A stretch of DNA of 46,599 nt. Source: Clostridium sp. GTDB lineage: Bacteria > Bacillota > Clostridia > Lachnospirales > Lachnospiraceae. Positions 9,086 through 17,499 of this stretch are shown here, piece after piece. The stretch is taken from positions 1 through 46,599 of the forward strand of contig JAMPFS010000025.1 of assembly GCA_023664325.1 (NCBI GenBank), read 5' to 3'. The position numbers were made by a program, and so were the translations under genes. The stretch's first letter is position 1; each line of letters begins with the position of its first letter. Below the pieces are notes generated by a model. The model worked only from the letters and a program-made list of their open reading frames with translations. It was not told the origin of the DNA and searched no databases.

Positions 9086-9115
9086 ACACAGCCTATATAT
9101 GCATCATCTTCTGTT

Positions 9116-10429
9116 TTATTCCGCTGCCACCTTAAATGCTTCCTCTAAATCCTGAATAATATCATCTACATGCTCGGTGCCAATGGATAACCGGATTGTA
9201 TTCGGCTTAATGCCCTGGTCTAATAGTTCTGCCTCTGTAAGCTGTGCGTGGGTAGTTGATGCCGGGTGAATGACTAAAGATTTCACATCTGCCACATTAG
9301 CCAAAAGCGAAAACAGCTCCAGATTATCAATGAATTTCTTTGCTGTTTTGTCATCTCCTTTAATTTCAAAGGTAAAAATCGAGCCTCCGCCATTCGGAAA
9401 ATATTTTTTATATAATGCCTGCTGTGCGGCATCTTCCGAAACGGATGGGTGATGCACCTTTTCTACCAGCGGATGCCCCTCAAGATACTTAACTACTTTC
9501 AGCGCATTCTCTACATGGCGTTCCACACGCAGGGATAACGTCTCTAAACCCTGTAGAAAGAAAAATGCATGGAATGGCGAAAGCGTTGCTCCCGTATCAC
9601 GCAGCAAAATTGCACGGATTTTTGTCACAAATGCAGCCGCCCCTACATCTTTTACAAAACTGACACCGTGATAACTTGGATTTGGTTTGACAAGATCCTC
9701 AAATTTGCCTGATGCTTCCCAGTCGAACTTACCACTGTCAACAATGACACCACCGATTGTTGTTCCGTGTCCTCCAATAAACTTCGTTGCAGAATGTACA
9801 ACAATATCCGCACCATATTCAATCGGTCTGACAAGATATGGTGTCGCAAAGGTATTATCTACAACAAGCGGAATTTTTGCATCATGTGCAATCTCTGCAA
9901 TGCTTTCAATATCGACCACATCCGAGTTTGGGTTGCCCAGTGTCTCAATGAAAATCGCTTTGGTATTATCCCGGATAGCTGCCTTAATCTCCTGTTCATC
10001 AAAAATATCAACAAATGTGGTAGTCACGCCATAGTCAACCAACGTATGCGCCAGCAAGTTATATGTACCTCCATAAATGTTCTTTGCCGCCACGATATGA
10101 TCGCCGTTTTTTGCAAGATTTTCAATCGTGTACGCAATCGCTGCGGCGCCGCTGGCTACAGCAAGGGCTGCTACACCTCCCTCTAAAGCAGCGATTCTTT
10201 GTTCAAACACATCCTCTGTCGGATTCGTGAGACGCCCATATATATTTCCGGCATCCGCAAGACCAAACCTGGCTGCTGCATGATCGCAGTTTTTGAAAAC
10301 AAAAGATGACGACTGGTAAATCGGAACCGCCCTTGCATCTGTAACAGGATCTGGTGTTTCCTGCCCCACATGTAACTGTAATGTTTCAAATTTTAACGCT
10401 CTGTCTTTTCTCTCAATTTTCTTTCCCAT
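9116..10429 (-). CDS. metY: O-acetylhomoserine (thiol)-lyase
   Basis: PLP enzyme of the Cys/Met metabolism family, expected to make homocysteine from O-acetylhomoserine and sulfide. The PLP lysine is in VVHSATKFIGGHGT. The tail TIRLSIGTEHVDDII and the opening ETLQLHVGQ are characteristic of the O-acetylhomoserine sulfhydrylase branch, as is a length of 437 residues. The start is set at the ATG at 10429, which has GGAGGAT ahead of it. An ATG six codons earlier lies upstream of this Shine-Dalgarno. It has its own promoter and a candidate operator at 10454-10503. Cystathionine gamma-synthase-like activity cannot be excluded from sequence. Confidence 0.92.
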   Translation of the reverse strand: MGKKIERKDRALKFETLQLHVGQETPDPVTDARAVPIYQSSSFVFKNCDHAAARFGLADAGNIYGRLTNPTEDVFEQRIAALEGGVAALAVASGAAAIAYTIENLAKNGDHIVAAKNIYGGTYNLLAHTLVDYGVTTTFVDIFDEQEIKAAIRDNTKAIFIETLGNPNSDVVDIESIAEIAHDAKIPLVVDNTFATPYLVRPIEYGADIVVHSATKFIGGHGTTIGGVIVDSGKFDWEASGKFEDLVKPNPSYHGVSFVKDVGAAAFVTKIRAILLRDTGATLSPFHAFFFLQGLETLSLRVERHVENALKVVKYLEGHPLVEKVHHPSVSEDAAQQALYKKYFPNGGGSIFTFEIKGDDKTAKKFIDNLELFSLLANVADVKSLVIHPASTTHAQLTEAELLDQGIKPNTIRLSIGTEHVDDIIQDLEEAFKVAAE

Positions 10430-10453
10430 TTTTATCCTCCATTTCATACATAT

Positions 10454-10503
10454 TTACTAGGTAATATGGATATCAATATACACCTTATTTCCTACTATGT
10501 CAA
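10454..10503 (-). promoter_or_regulatory. metY promoter and inverted-repeat operator candidate
   Basis: On the minus strand TTGACA (10503-10498), a 17-bp spacer and TATATT (10480-10475) form a near-consensus promoter. Just past the expected start of transcription lies an inverted repeat, TTAC-CTA-GTAA (10464-10454), inside a wider AT-rich dyad. Its position fits a repressor site. Which regulator binds is unknown, although sulfur genes in this phylum are often under Rrf2/CymR-type control. Confidence 0.6.
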
Positions 10504-10533
10504 TATGTTTTATATTTTTTTGGCAAAATAAAT

Positions 10534-11367
10534 TCAAAAAGCAATAATCACTCCACCATCATTCGCATAAAGGGAACTAATCCCCCTCGTGTCAATCACT
10601 ACAGACTCCTTAAAATGATAGCGTTCCATCAGTTCCCGCTCCACCGCCTTTGCCCGTTCAAGGCAGTTGCAGTTTGCAATCACAACAGTTTTATCTGTCA
10701 GATTCTGCCCAATTTCTCCCACAAAATCCACCATTTTGCCGATTGCCTTATGAATCCCCCTCGCCTGCCCAGCCTGGGCAATGGTTCCGTTTACAGCCTT
10801 CATGTATGGCTTGATATTAAGGGCAGATGCCACGAATGCCTTAACTGCTGTCAGGCGGCCATTTTTACGCAGGGTGTCCAATGATTCCAATACGAAGGCA
10901 GTCTGCATCTCATCACGAAAAGCCGTAACCTTCTCTATAATCTCTTCAAACTCCATTCCTGCTAATGCATACTTCTCAATTAAATGCGCCAGCAAAAACT
11001 GACCGCAGGAAGCCGACCGGGAATCAAACACATGGATATCAATCTCCGGATGTTCTTCCTTATATATCCTTCCCGCAAGCTGAGCGCTGTTATAAGAACC
11101 GCTGAGCTGCGAGGAAAGCGTCACCACATAAACCTGCTCTGCTCCCTGAAAGCTTTCCATATAACGCTCAGGGGAAGGACATGCCGACTTCGGGCATTCC
11201 GGGTATTCCGCTACCCGCTTTAAAAAATCTGCCTGGTCAAATGCCGCATCATCCTTTACCTCATAGCCGCCTACATCTATGGTAAGCGGTACCAATGCCA
11301 TATATTCCCTGTTCAAATCTTCCACTGTAAAATCCGTACAACTGTCTCCCACAATCTTAAACTTCAT
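10534..11367 (-). CDS. DegV family protein (fatty-acid binding)
   Basis: DegV proteins bind a fatty acid and, as FakB, can present it to the kinase FakA for phospholipid synthesis. The 277-residue protein shows the family's opening (KIVGDSCTDF), the Thr/Ser ligand pocket region (CPSPERYMESF, VTLSSQLSGSYNSAQ) and the late RTRNGRL-like segment (LDTLRKNGRLTAVKAF). GAGGATA precedes the ATG at 11367. It lies upstream of metY on the same strand, which has its own promoter. A weak promoter (TTTAAA, 18 bp, TACTAT) is at 11436-11407. fakA is not in the window, so the role in fatty-acid uptake is inferred from family. Confidence 0.92.
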   Translation of the reverse strand: MKFKIVGDSCTDFTVEDLNREYMALVPLTIDVGGYEVKDDAAFDQADFLKRVAEYPECPKSACPSPERYMESFQGAEQVYVVTLSSQLSGSYNSAQLAGRIYKEEHPEIDIHVFDSRSASCGQFLLAHLIEKYALAGMEFEEIIEKVTAFRDEMQTAFVLESLDTLRKNGRLTAVKAFVASALNIKPYMKAVNGTIAQAGQARGIHKAIGKMVDFVGEIGQNLTDKTVVIANCNCLERAKAVERELMERYHFKESVVIDTRGISSLYANDGGVIIAF

Positions 11368-11490
11368 AAAAATATCCTCACATATCCATATTAATTATCT
11401 ATTTTAATAGTATGGCTTGCCTGATTCTTTTTTAAACCGTTTTCCGAGCAGATGTTTTTGCACACCGCTTTTGCTGCCGCGCATAAAGAA

Positions 11491-11527
11491 ATAAGTGCCT
11501 GACACCATCTAAAGTCAAGGCACTTAT
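11491..11527 (-). terminator. Terminator after the SCP2 gene
   Basis: ATAAGTGCC-type arms (11491-11503 and 11514-11527) pair over about 13 bp with one bulge and a ten-base loop. On the minus strand a T-rich run (TTATTTCTTTAT) follows. It lies 30 bases past the stop of the SCP2 gene and ahead of degV. Confidence 0.75.
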
Positions 11528-11557
11528 CGTTTTTGTTCATCCTATTCAATTGAAAGA

Positions 11558-11875
11558 TTACAGCAGTTCTTTTATTTTCAACGCCTTATCAATATTCCCC
11601 TCTACTTTTAATTTACCCAGTGTAAACGCAGCAACCGGATCCAGTTTTCCGGCAATAATCTTAAACAGATTATCAGCCGAACAGATAAACAATGCATCTC
11701 TGTCATAATACTCATATGGCTCAATCGAAAGCTTTCCATCCTTAACCTCTGCGTAAAAAGAACCTTCTCCCTCACCGGTAATATTAAACTGATATGCCAG
11801 ATGTTCATTTACCTTGCTCACATCTGTGTCCTTAAACTGCTCTTTAAACTTATCAAATATTTCTTCGTAGGTCAT
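11558..11875 (-). CDS. SCP2 sterol-carrier-domain protein
   Basis: A free-standing 105-residue SCP2 domain. The family forms a hydrophobic tunnel for lipids or fatty-acyl groups. The match rests on the overall pattern FNITGEGEGSFYAEVKDG, a middle strand-helix region (LFKIIAGKLDPVAAFTLGKLKVEGNI) and the C-terminal helix KALKIKELL. AAAGGAGG precedes the ATG at 11875. It has its own promoter at 11973-12001 and its own terminator. It lies next to degV, another lipid-binding protein, but there is no sequence proof that they work together. The ligand is unknown. Confidence 0.85.
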   Translation of the reverse strand: MTYEEIFDKFKEQFKDTDVSKVNEHLAYQFNITGEGEGSFYAEVKDGKLSIEPYEYYDRDALFICSADNLFKIIAGKLDPVAAFTLGKLKVEGNIDKALKIKELL

Positions 11876-11972
11876 GCTTTCCTACCTCCTTTGCTTCTTT
11901 TTTCACAAGCATGTAATAATCTTTTTCCTTTACTGCATTGTGTAAACAACATTTTTCTTGTAACCGTCTATT

Positions 11973-12001
11973 ATTGTACCACACTTATGCAACAGTTACA
12001 A
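11973..12001 (-). promoter_or_regulatory. Promoter of the SCP2 gene
   Basis: On the minus strand TTGTAA (12001-11996), a 17-bp spacer and TACAAT (11978-11973) lie about 100 bases before the start codon. They fit sigma-A spacing exactly. Confidence 0.6.
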
Positions 12002-12030
12002 TGAATATTATTGACAATTTTCTTAAAATA

Positions 12031-13497
12031 CTATAACCGCTTTTCAATTTCTTTGATAACTGTTTTCAGTGCTTTAATCCTCGCATAGTACTTATCGTTG
12101 GACTCCAATACATGCCACGGCGCAAATACCGTATTCGTCTTTTGCAGCATCTCATCCACCGCCTCTTCGTACAAATCCCATTTTTCCCGGTTACGCCAGT
12201 CTTCCTCCGTAATCTTCCACTGTTTCTCCGGTGTATTCTGGCGGAGTGTAAAACGTTCAAGCTGCGTGTCTTTATCAATCTGCACCCAGAACTTTATCAC
12301 AATTGCGCCCCAGTCAGCCAGTTCCTTTTCAAATTCATTGATTTCATTATATGCCCGCTGCCAGTCATTTTCACCACAAAAACCTTCCAGCCGTTCCACC
12401 ATGACACGTCCATACCAGGTGCGGTCAAAAATCGCAATATGTCCATCTTTCGGCAGCCGGTTCCAAAACCTCCACAAATAATGCCTTGCCTTTTCATGCG
12501 GTTCCGGACTGGCAATCGGATGTACTTCATATCCTCTTGGATCAAGTGCAGCCGCAATGCGCTTAATATTGCCACCCTTTCCCGCTGCATCCCAGCCCTC
12601 ATAGGCAATGACAACCGGTATCCTTTTCCGGTACAGCTCATTGTGAAGCCTGTGAAGTTTTTTCTGGCAAATCTTTAACTGTTTTCTGTAATCTTCTTCC
12701 GTAAGTTTTTTGTCTAATGGAATGTCTTTTAACCTCGGAATTTCCACTAACGGAAATGTATTCTGAAGCAATGGCACCGCCCGGGTCTGGTTCATTAATG
12801 CCGTATCAATGCCCCGGATTAAAAATTCCATCATCTGTACCTGCGCCCATTTTTTGTTCTTCGAGTCAATCAGATACCACGGTGCAGCGGACTGGTTTGT
12901 ATCTTCCAAATACTGGTCATACACCCTCAGACATTTATCATAATTTTCATTCTGCCATAAATCAGTTCTTGAAACCCGCCATTTTGTACTCTTCTCTTCC
13001 AATAAAACATTTAAACGCCTTCTCTGTTCTTTTCCATCAATATGGAAGAAAAATTTCATGACAAGATATCCATTATCCGTAAGCTGGCGCTCAAATCGTT
13101 TCACGCTTGTAATACGCTCCCTATACTTCCTCTCCCTCAGATTCCCTTTCAGATATTCTTCCGTCACCTCATCCATCCAGCCGCCTTCAAAGAACATAAA
13201 TTTTCCTGCCTCCGGTATCTTGATAAAATGCCGGTACAAAAATGGTTTTCTCTGTTCTTCCCGTGTCGGCTCCTTCATAACCGCCACCTTAAAAAATCTT
13301 GGATCCATATTGCGGATGACCCTTCCAAGCACACTGCCTTTCCCTGCTGCGCCCCATCCCTCTAACACCACAAGTACCGGAAGCTTCTTCTCCTTTATGG
13401 CAATCTGCCTTGCCGCAAGATTTGCCTTTGCGCTTTCCAAACGCCGCTCCAACTCCTCCTTTGAAGGTATTTTTTCCTTGCTCCACTCCTTTAACAT
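12031..13497 (-). CDS. Two-domain polyphosphate kinase 2 (polyphosphate:AMP phosphotransferase type)
   Basis: Probably transfers phosphate from polyphosphate to AMP, giving ADP. Two PPK2 domains stand in tandem. The N-terminal one has Walker A GWGAAGKG (Lys53), the C-terminal one GWDAAGKG (about Lys306). The C-terminal domain keeps the normal Walker B and lid motif (IFDRTWYGRVMVERL). The N-terminal one reads FFEGGWMDEV, with the catalytic Asp changed to Glu and the following Arg lost, so it is probably inactive, as in other two-domain PPK2 enzymes. The start is set at the ATG at 13497, because the AGGAGG site directly abuts the earlier ATG at 13503. It lies downstream of trkH with 31 bases between. 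Confidence 0.92.
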   Translation of the reverse strand: MLKEWSKEKIPSKEELERRLESAKANLAARQIAIKEKKLPVLVVLEGWGAAGKGSVLGRVIRNMDPRFFKVAVMKEPTREEQRKPFLYRHFIKIPEAGKFMFFEGGWMDEVTEEYLKGNLRERKYRERITSVKRFERQLTDNGYLVMKFFFHIDGKEQRRRLNVLLEEKSTKWRVSRTDLWQNENYDKCLRVYDQYLEDTNQSAAPWYLIDSKNKKWAQVQMMEFLIRGIDTALMNQTRAVPLLQNTFPLVEIPRLKDIPLDKKLTEEDYRKQLKICQKKLHRLHNELYRKRIPVVIAYEGWDAAGKGGNIKRIAAALDPRGYEVHPIASPEPHEKARHYLWRFWNRLPKDGHIAIFDRTWYGRVMVERLEGFCGENDWQRAYNEINEFEKELADWGAIVIKFWVQIDKDTQLERFTLRQNTPEKQWKITEEDWRNREKWDLYEEAVDEMLQKTNTVFAPWHVLESNDKYYARIKALKTVIKEIEKRL

Positions 13498-13528
13498 ATG
13501 CATCCTCTCCTTTCCTTGACGAAATCTG

Positions 13529-14989
13529 TTATCTCCTCCTCCATGTATGCCTTGAAAACAGTATCAGCATCGGGAAAATCTCCAGTCTGCCGGCAAGCAT
13601 ATCCACGATTAATATAATTTTGGATATCACGCCATATACGGAATAGTTACAGGCAGGCCCCACTGCATCAAGCCCCGGACCGATATTGTTAAAACAAGAA
13701 ATAACCGCTGTCATATTCGTTGTGACGCTCAAACCGTCTAATGATACTACAATAAAACTAAATAATATGATAAATACATAGGCTGCAAGGTACGCATTCG
13801 TATTATCAATCACCCGTTCACCTACTACCTGTCCATTGTTCCGCACAACCGATACCTTTTGCGGATTCAATACCTGACGGATATTTCTCCGAAGACTCTT
13901 AATCAGCAGAAGAAGCCTGCCGCATTTTAACCCTCCTCCCGTACTTCCCGCACAGGCGCCAACTATCATCAAAAAGATCAAAATCGACTTGGAAAAGCTC
14001 GGCCACTGGTCAAAATCCGTCGTGGCAAAACCTGTCGTTGTAATAATGCTTGCCACCTGAAATGCACTGTGACGCAGAGTTTCCCCAAAGTTCTTCATCC
14101 CTTCCATTCCTCTTGCGTTCCATGCAATCAGGCTGATGCTTCCCACAATCACCCCTAAATAAAGCCGCAGCTCCTGATCACGGAAAACAGCCTTAAACTG
14201 TTTTAACAGCAATAGATAATAGCAGCTAAAATTCACGCCAAACAATATCATAAACACCGTACATACATTTTGAATATATGGACTGTAACTTGCCATACTG
14301 TCATTCTTGATGCCAAAGCCGCCTGTTCCCGCTGTTCCAAGCGCAGTACACACCGCATCAAAGACCGGCATATCCCCAAATAGCAAAAACACAAAATTCA
14401 GGACAGTCAACAAAATATACATGCAATACAAAATCTTCGCTGTCTTTCCCATTCTCGGAACGAGTTTCCCAACATTCGGGCCCGGGCTCTCTGCGCGCAG
14501 CAGGTGCATGGTAAAACCGTTGCTCTTTCCGCCAACCGGTACGACTGCCAGTAAAAATACCAGAACGCCCATACCACCGAGCCAATGGCTGAAACTTCTC
14601 CAATACAGCATGCTTTTTGAAAGCGCCTCCACATCCGACAGAATCGACGCCCCTGTTGTCGTAAACCCGGATACCATCTCAAACAGCGCATCAATGTAAC
14701 TTGGGATTTCCCCTGAGAAGTAAAACGGCAGGCAGCCAAGCAATGACATAATGATCCAGGACGTTCCCACGCAGACAAGACCTTCCCTTGCATAGAACTT
14801 CTTCTCAGCATCCTTACAGATGGTAAATGTGACACCTGACACTACCGCAATAATAAAAATCGTATAAGCAAATGTCTTTGCTGCAATCCATTCTTTGTAA
14901 TAGAAACTAATACAAAGCGCCGGGAGCATAAAGATTCCCTCTACCAGCAAAATCTGGGAAAGCAGACGACCCATCATTTTATAATTCAT
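13529..14989 (-). CDS. trkH: Potassium uptake protein TrkH/KtrB family
   Basis: Integral membrane subunit for potassium uptake. The 486-residue protein carries the repeated membrane-loop-membrane units of the family with filter-like glycine-containing segments (ALGTAGTGGFG, TTTGFATTDF, FNNIGPGLDAVG) and the motif SGFTTTGAS. About ten hydrophobic segments are visible. GGGGGCGG precedes the ATG at 14989. It starts 18 bases after the trkA stop, so the pair forms one operon, trkA then trkH, with the PPK2 gene downstream. Whether it couples to sodium or proton is not evident. Confidence 0.95.
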   Translation of the reverse strand: MNYKMMGRLLSQILLVEGIFMLPALCISFYYKEWIAAKTFAYTIFIIAVVSGVTFTICKDAEKKFYAREGLVCVGTSWIIMSLLGCLPFYFSGEIPSYIDALFEMVSGFTTTGASILSDVEALSKSMLYWRSFSHWLGGMGVLVFLLAVVPVGGKSNGFTMHLLRAESPGPNVGKLVPRMGKTAKILYCMYILLTVLNFVFLLFGDMPVFDAVCTALGTAGTGGFGIKNDSMASYSPYIQNVCTVFMILFGVNFSCYYLLLLKQFKAVFRDQELRLYLGVIVGSISLIAWNARGMEGMKNFGETLRHSAFQVASIITTTGFATTDFDQWPSFSKSILIFLMIVGACAGSTGGGLKCGRLLLLIKSLRRNIRQVLNPQKVSVVRNNGQVVGERVIDNTNAYLAAYVFIILFSFIVVSLDGLSVTTNMTAVISCFNNIGPGLDAVGPACNYSVYGVISKIILIVDMLAGRLEIFPMLILFSRHTWRRR

Positions 14990-15007
14990 AAGTATCCGCC
15001 CCCATTC

Positions 15008-16369
15008 CTAATCCTCAAATATATCATTCAAATGCCGGATAACCTGTTCTCCACCGGAGACAACAATAATCCGGTTATTTTTCTCAAAAGTGGAATCACC
15101 ATTTGGAATTTCCGTCTTCCTTCCATGCATAATACAGGCAATTAATACATTTTTCCGAATATGAAGGTTCTTTAACGGTTCCCCGCAATGCAGAGTCTTT
15201 TCATCTGCTAAAAATTCCATGGCCTCAGCCTGCCCGTCCGCAATGGTATGCACGGTAATCGCCGCTCCCGTTGCATCCTGCATGGCGCGGACATAGCGCA
15301 CAATATTGGTACAGCAAAGATCTTTCGGGCAGACCACGCTGCCGAGAGGCAGACTCTCCTGAATATCGTTGTCCTCTGTATGATCCACTTTTGTAATAAT
15401 CTGCGGCACCTTGCATTTCTTGCCAAAGAGGGAAATAATCATATTCATTTCATCCAATCCGGTCATGGTTACGAGCGCATCACTTTGATTAATCCCTTCA
15501 CTTTCAAGTAAAAACAGGCTGCTGGCATCCCCCTGAATCACATTGACTTTTGGCAGTAAACCTGCTAACTCCACACAGCGTCTTGGATCTTTTTCAATTA
15601 ATTGTACATGAATACCACTCTTCTCTAACAGCTGCGCTAAATAAAAGCTGACCATTCCGCCGCCGCAGAGCAGCACATTTTCTGCTTTGTGTTTTAATAT
15701 CCCCAGATTCTTTAAAAGCTGTGTCAGATTGTTGGTCGGCGCCGTTACAAAAATGCGGTCTCCTTCTTTAAATACATAATTACCGTCAGGAATCAGGACA
15801 TTGCCACCGCTGCTTACTGCACAGACTAATACCTTGCACTTTATGATACTTCCCAAATCATTTAATGGCACATTGCAAAGCTTGCTGTCCGCTTCAATCC
15901 GAAGCTCGACAATTTCCACCCTGCCTTTCGCAAAGGTATCACGCTTTAAAAATCCCGGATATTTTAACAGGCGTTCAATCTCGAAAGCCGCCTGGCGCTC
16001 CGGATTCACCGTCATGGAAAGCGCAAATACATCCCGCATCTCATAGATCTGCTCGCCATATTCCGGATTCCGGATTCTGGCAATCGTATGAAGGCTCCCA
16101 TTCATTGCATGAGCTGTCATACAGCAAAGCAGGTTAATCTCATCTTTGCCGGTAACCGCAATCAGCAAATCTGCGGTCTTCACATCTGCCTGCTTCAACA
16201 CTTCCATAGAAGCAGCATTTCCCTGAACCGCCATCACGTCAATCCGATTCACACTCTCATCTAACACTTCCTGATCCACGTCAATTAATATCAGGTCATG
16301 TCCTTCCACCAGCAATTTTCTGGCAAGCGTCATGCCTACCTTCCCATCTCCTGCTATCAAAATCTTCAT
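15008..16369 (-). CDS. trkA: Potassium uptake regulatory subunit TrkA
   Basis: Cytoplasmic nucleotide-binding ring that gates TrkH. There are two tandem RCK_N/RCK_C units. Rossmann motifs are AGDGKVGMTLA (residues 6-16) and CGGGMVSFYLA (about 236-246), each ending in an acidic residue (IDVD, IEKD) that fits NAD(H) binding. C-terminal RCK_C lobes lie at about 140-220 and 370-450. At 453 residues it matches the two-unit TrkA type rather than the half-length KtrA. AGGAGG precedes the ATG at 16369. The 74-base leader has a small hairpin (CAGACC/GGTCTG) but no c-di-AMP riboswitch that I can recognise. Confidence 0.95.
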   Translation of the reverse strand: MKILIAGDGKVGMTLARKLLVEGHDLILIDVDQEVLDESVNRIDVMAVQGNAASMEVLKQADVKTADLLIAVTGKDEINLLCCMTAHAMNGSLHTIARIRNPEYGEQIYEMRDVFALSMTVNPERQAAFEIERLLKYPGFLKRDTFAKGRVEIVELRIEADSKLCNVPLNDLGSIIKCKVLVCAVSSGGNVLIPDGNYVFKEGDRIFVTAPTNNLTQLLKNLGILKHKAENVLLCGGGMVSFYLAQLLEKSGIHVQLIEKDPRRCVELAGLLPKVNVIQGDASSLFLLESEGINQSDALVTMTGLDEMNMIISLFGKKCKVPQIITKVDHTEDNDIQESLPLGSVVCPKDLCCTNIVRYVRAMQDATGAAITVHTIADGQAEAMEFLADEKTLHCGEPLKNLHIRKNVLIACIMHGRKTEIPNGDSTFEKNNRIIVVSGGEQVIRHLNDIFED

Positions 16370-16687
16370 TACCCTTGTCCTCCTACAGTAACCTGTATAA
16401 TCTGCGCATCAGACCATATCGGTCTGCCCGCACTGTAATCTGCTTACTATTATAGCAGATATACCCTGAATAGCAACTTTAAAAACATCCTGCCAAAAGC
16501 TTATTTCACACTTTTCAGCACTGCTGTCATAATATCCCGCAAACATGGAAATATATACAATAAGAAAAAAAAACAGTTATTTTATATCTTTAGTATACAC
16601 CTTTTTATTTTCAGTATCTTTTGTATGTAGTTATTAAAAATATATATTTATAGTATAGATTCATCAATATTTTTAAGGAGGCTGTCC
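16370..16687. other. Divergent intergenic region trkA / XRE gene
   Basis: 318 bases. On the minus strand TTGCTA (16476-16471), 16 bp and TATAAT (16454-16449) form a plausible trkA promoter. The trkA leader holds a 6-bp hairpin (about 16407-16425) and two copies of GCAGATTA. The right half is very AT-rich and contains a possible plus-strand promoter (TTGTAT, 16 bp, TATATT) for the XRE gene. No gene is seen. Confidence 0.5.
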
Positions 16688-17020
16688 ATGAATATTACAG
16701 AAGAAATAGGTCAGCGGATCCGGTATTACCGCACCCAACAGAAAATCAGTCAGGAAAAGCTATCCGAATACAGTGAACTCCACCCAACCTATATCGGACA
16801 AATTGAGCGCGGAGAAAAAACTCCATCCATTGAAACATTATATAAGATTGCAAAAGGGCTTCATATACCTTTAGCTACTCTGGTAGAAGGAATCGACCAT
16901 TTTGCGGAGCCTGTTGATAATTTTGCATATAAAAGCTTTCAACTGATTGAACAGCAACCCCCTAAGAATCAGGAACATTTATATTACATTGTGAAACAGA
17001 TTTTGAAAATGGAAAAATAA
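16688..17020 (+). CDS. XRE-family helix-turn-helix regulator
   Basis: A 110-residue DNA-binding protein. The first 65 residues form a classical Cro/CI-type HTH (IGQRIRYYRTQQKISQEKLSE, then YIGQIERGEKTPSIETLYKIA). The remaining 45 residues form a short helical tail (HLYYIVKQILKMEK), which may mediate dimerisation. AAGGAGG precedes the ATG at 16688. It stands alone on the plus strand between trkA and the atp operon and converges on atpC. Target genes are unknown; its own AT-rich promoter is the usual first guess for this type. Confidence 0.9.
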   Translation: MNITEEIGQRIRYYRTQQKISQEKLSEYSELHPTYIGQIERGEKTPSIETLYKIAKGLHIPLATLVEGIDHFAEPVDNFAYKSFQLIEQQPPKNQEHLYYIVKQILKMEK

Positions 17021-17039
17021 TCCCTATTCCAAAAGGAAC

Positions 17040-17063
17040 CGGCTGGTACATATGCGCCAGCCG
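17040..17063. terminator. Possible bidirectional terminator, XRE gene / atpC
   Basis: A 7-bp GC-rich stem (CGGCTGG / CCAGCCG) with a ten-base loop, extended by GGAA/TTCC pairs, lies between the two convergent stops. T-runs are poor on both sides, so strength is uncertain. Confidence 0.5.
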
Positions 17064-17069
17064 ATTTCC

Positions 17070-17483
17070 CTATGAAATATATTTATCTTTACTCCTCAGC
17101 CTTGCCATTGCCCGTGCAAGGGAAGCCCGTGATACATGATATTCCATAATACTCTGCTTATGCTGCATCTGTTCCCTTGCGCGCTCTGCTGCCGCCTGCG
17201 CGCGGAATGCATCAATTTCCTCCGGCGTCTCTGCTGAATAGACTAATACATCCACCATATTATGGCTTACCTTTAAGAGTCCATCGGAAACGACAGCAAC
17301 ACGATATTCCTGTTCCCCCGGAACCCGGAACCTTATTTCACCAACTTCAACGGCAGTTGTCAACTGTTCATGATTTGCCATAACCGCCATCTCTCCGTCA
17401 TAGGCAGGAAACACAATAATCTCACATTCCCCATCATAAAATACTCTGTCACACGCAATTATCTTTAAAGAAAAAGTATCCAT
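17070..17483 (-). CDS. atpC: ATP synthase epsilon subunit
   Basis: Central-stalk subunit of F1 that couples rotation and can inhibit ATP hydrolysis. The 137-residue protein has the N-terminal beta sandwich (LKIIACDRVFYDGECEIIVFPAYDGEMAVMANH region, then the SDGLLKVSHNMVDVLV strands) and two C-terminal helices rich in Ala and Arg (RAREQMQHKQSIMEYH, SLARAMARLRSKDKY). It ends the atp operon, 16 bases after atpD. The C-terminal arm looks complete, so ATP-sensitive inhibition is possible. Confidence 0.96.
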   Translation of the reverse strand: MDTFSLKIIACDRVFYDGECEIIVFPAYDGEMAVMANHEQLTTAVEVGEIRFRVPGEQEYRVAVVSDGLLKVSHNMVDVLVYSAETPEEIDAFRAQAAAERAREQMQHKQSIMEYHVSRASLARAMARLRSKDKYIS

Positions 17484-17499
17484 CCTTTATACCTCTTTG

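Noticed and set aside
9086..9115. Terminator between dut and metY
   Set aside because: Only 30 bases lie between the stops, and no stem with a T-run is visible.
13497..13511. Shared ATGCATATGTTAAAG start region of the PPK2 gene and the unknown membrane-protein gene
   Set aside because: The match covers only the start region and both contexts have independent ribosome sites; coincidence is the simplest view.
16370..16443. c-di-AMP (ydaO) riboswitch ahead of trkA
   Set aside because: The leader is only about 74 bases with one small hairpin; the conserved core motifs of ydaO could not be found.
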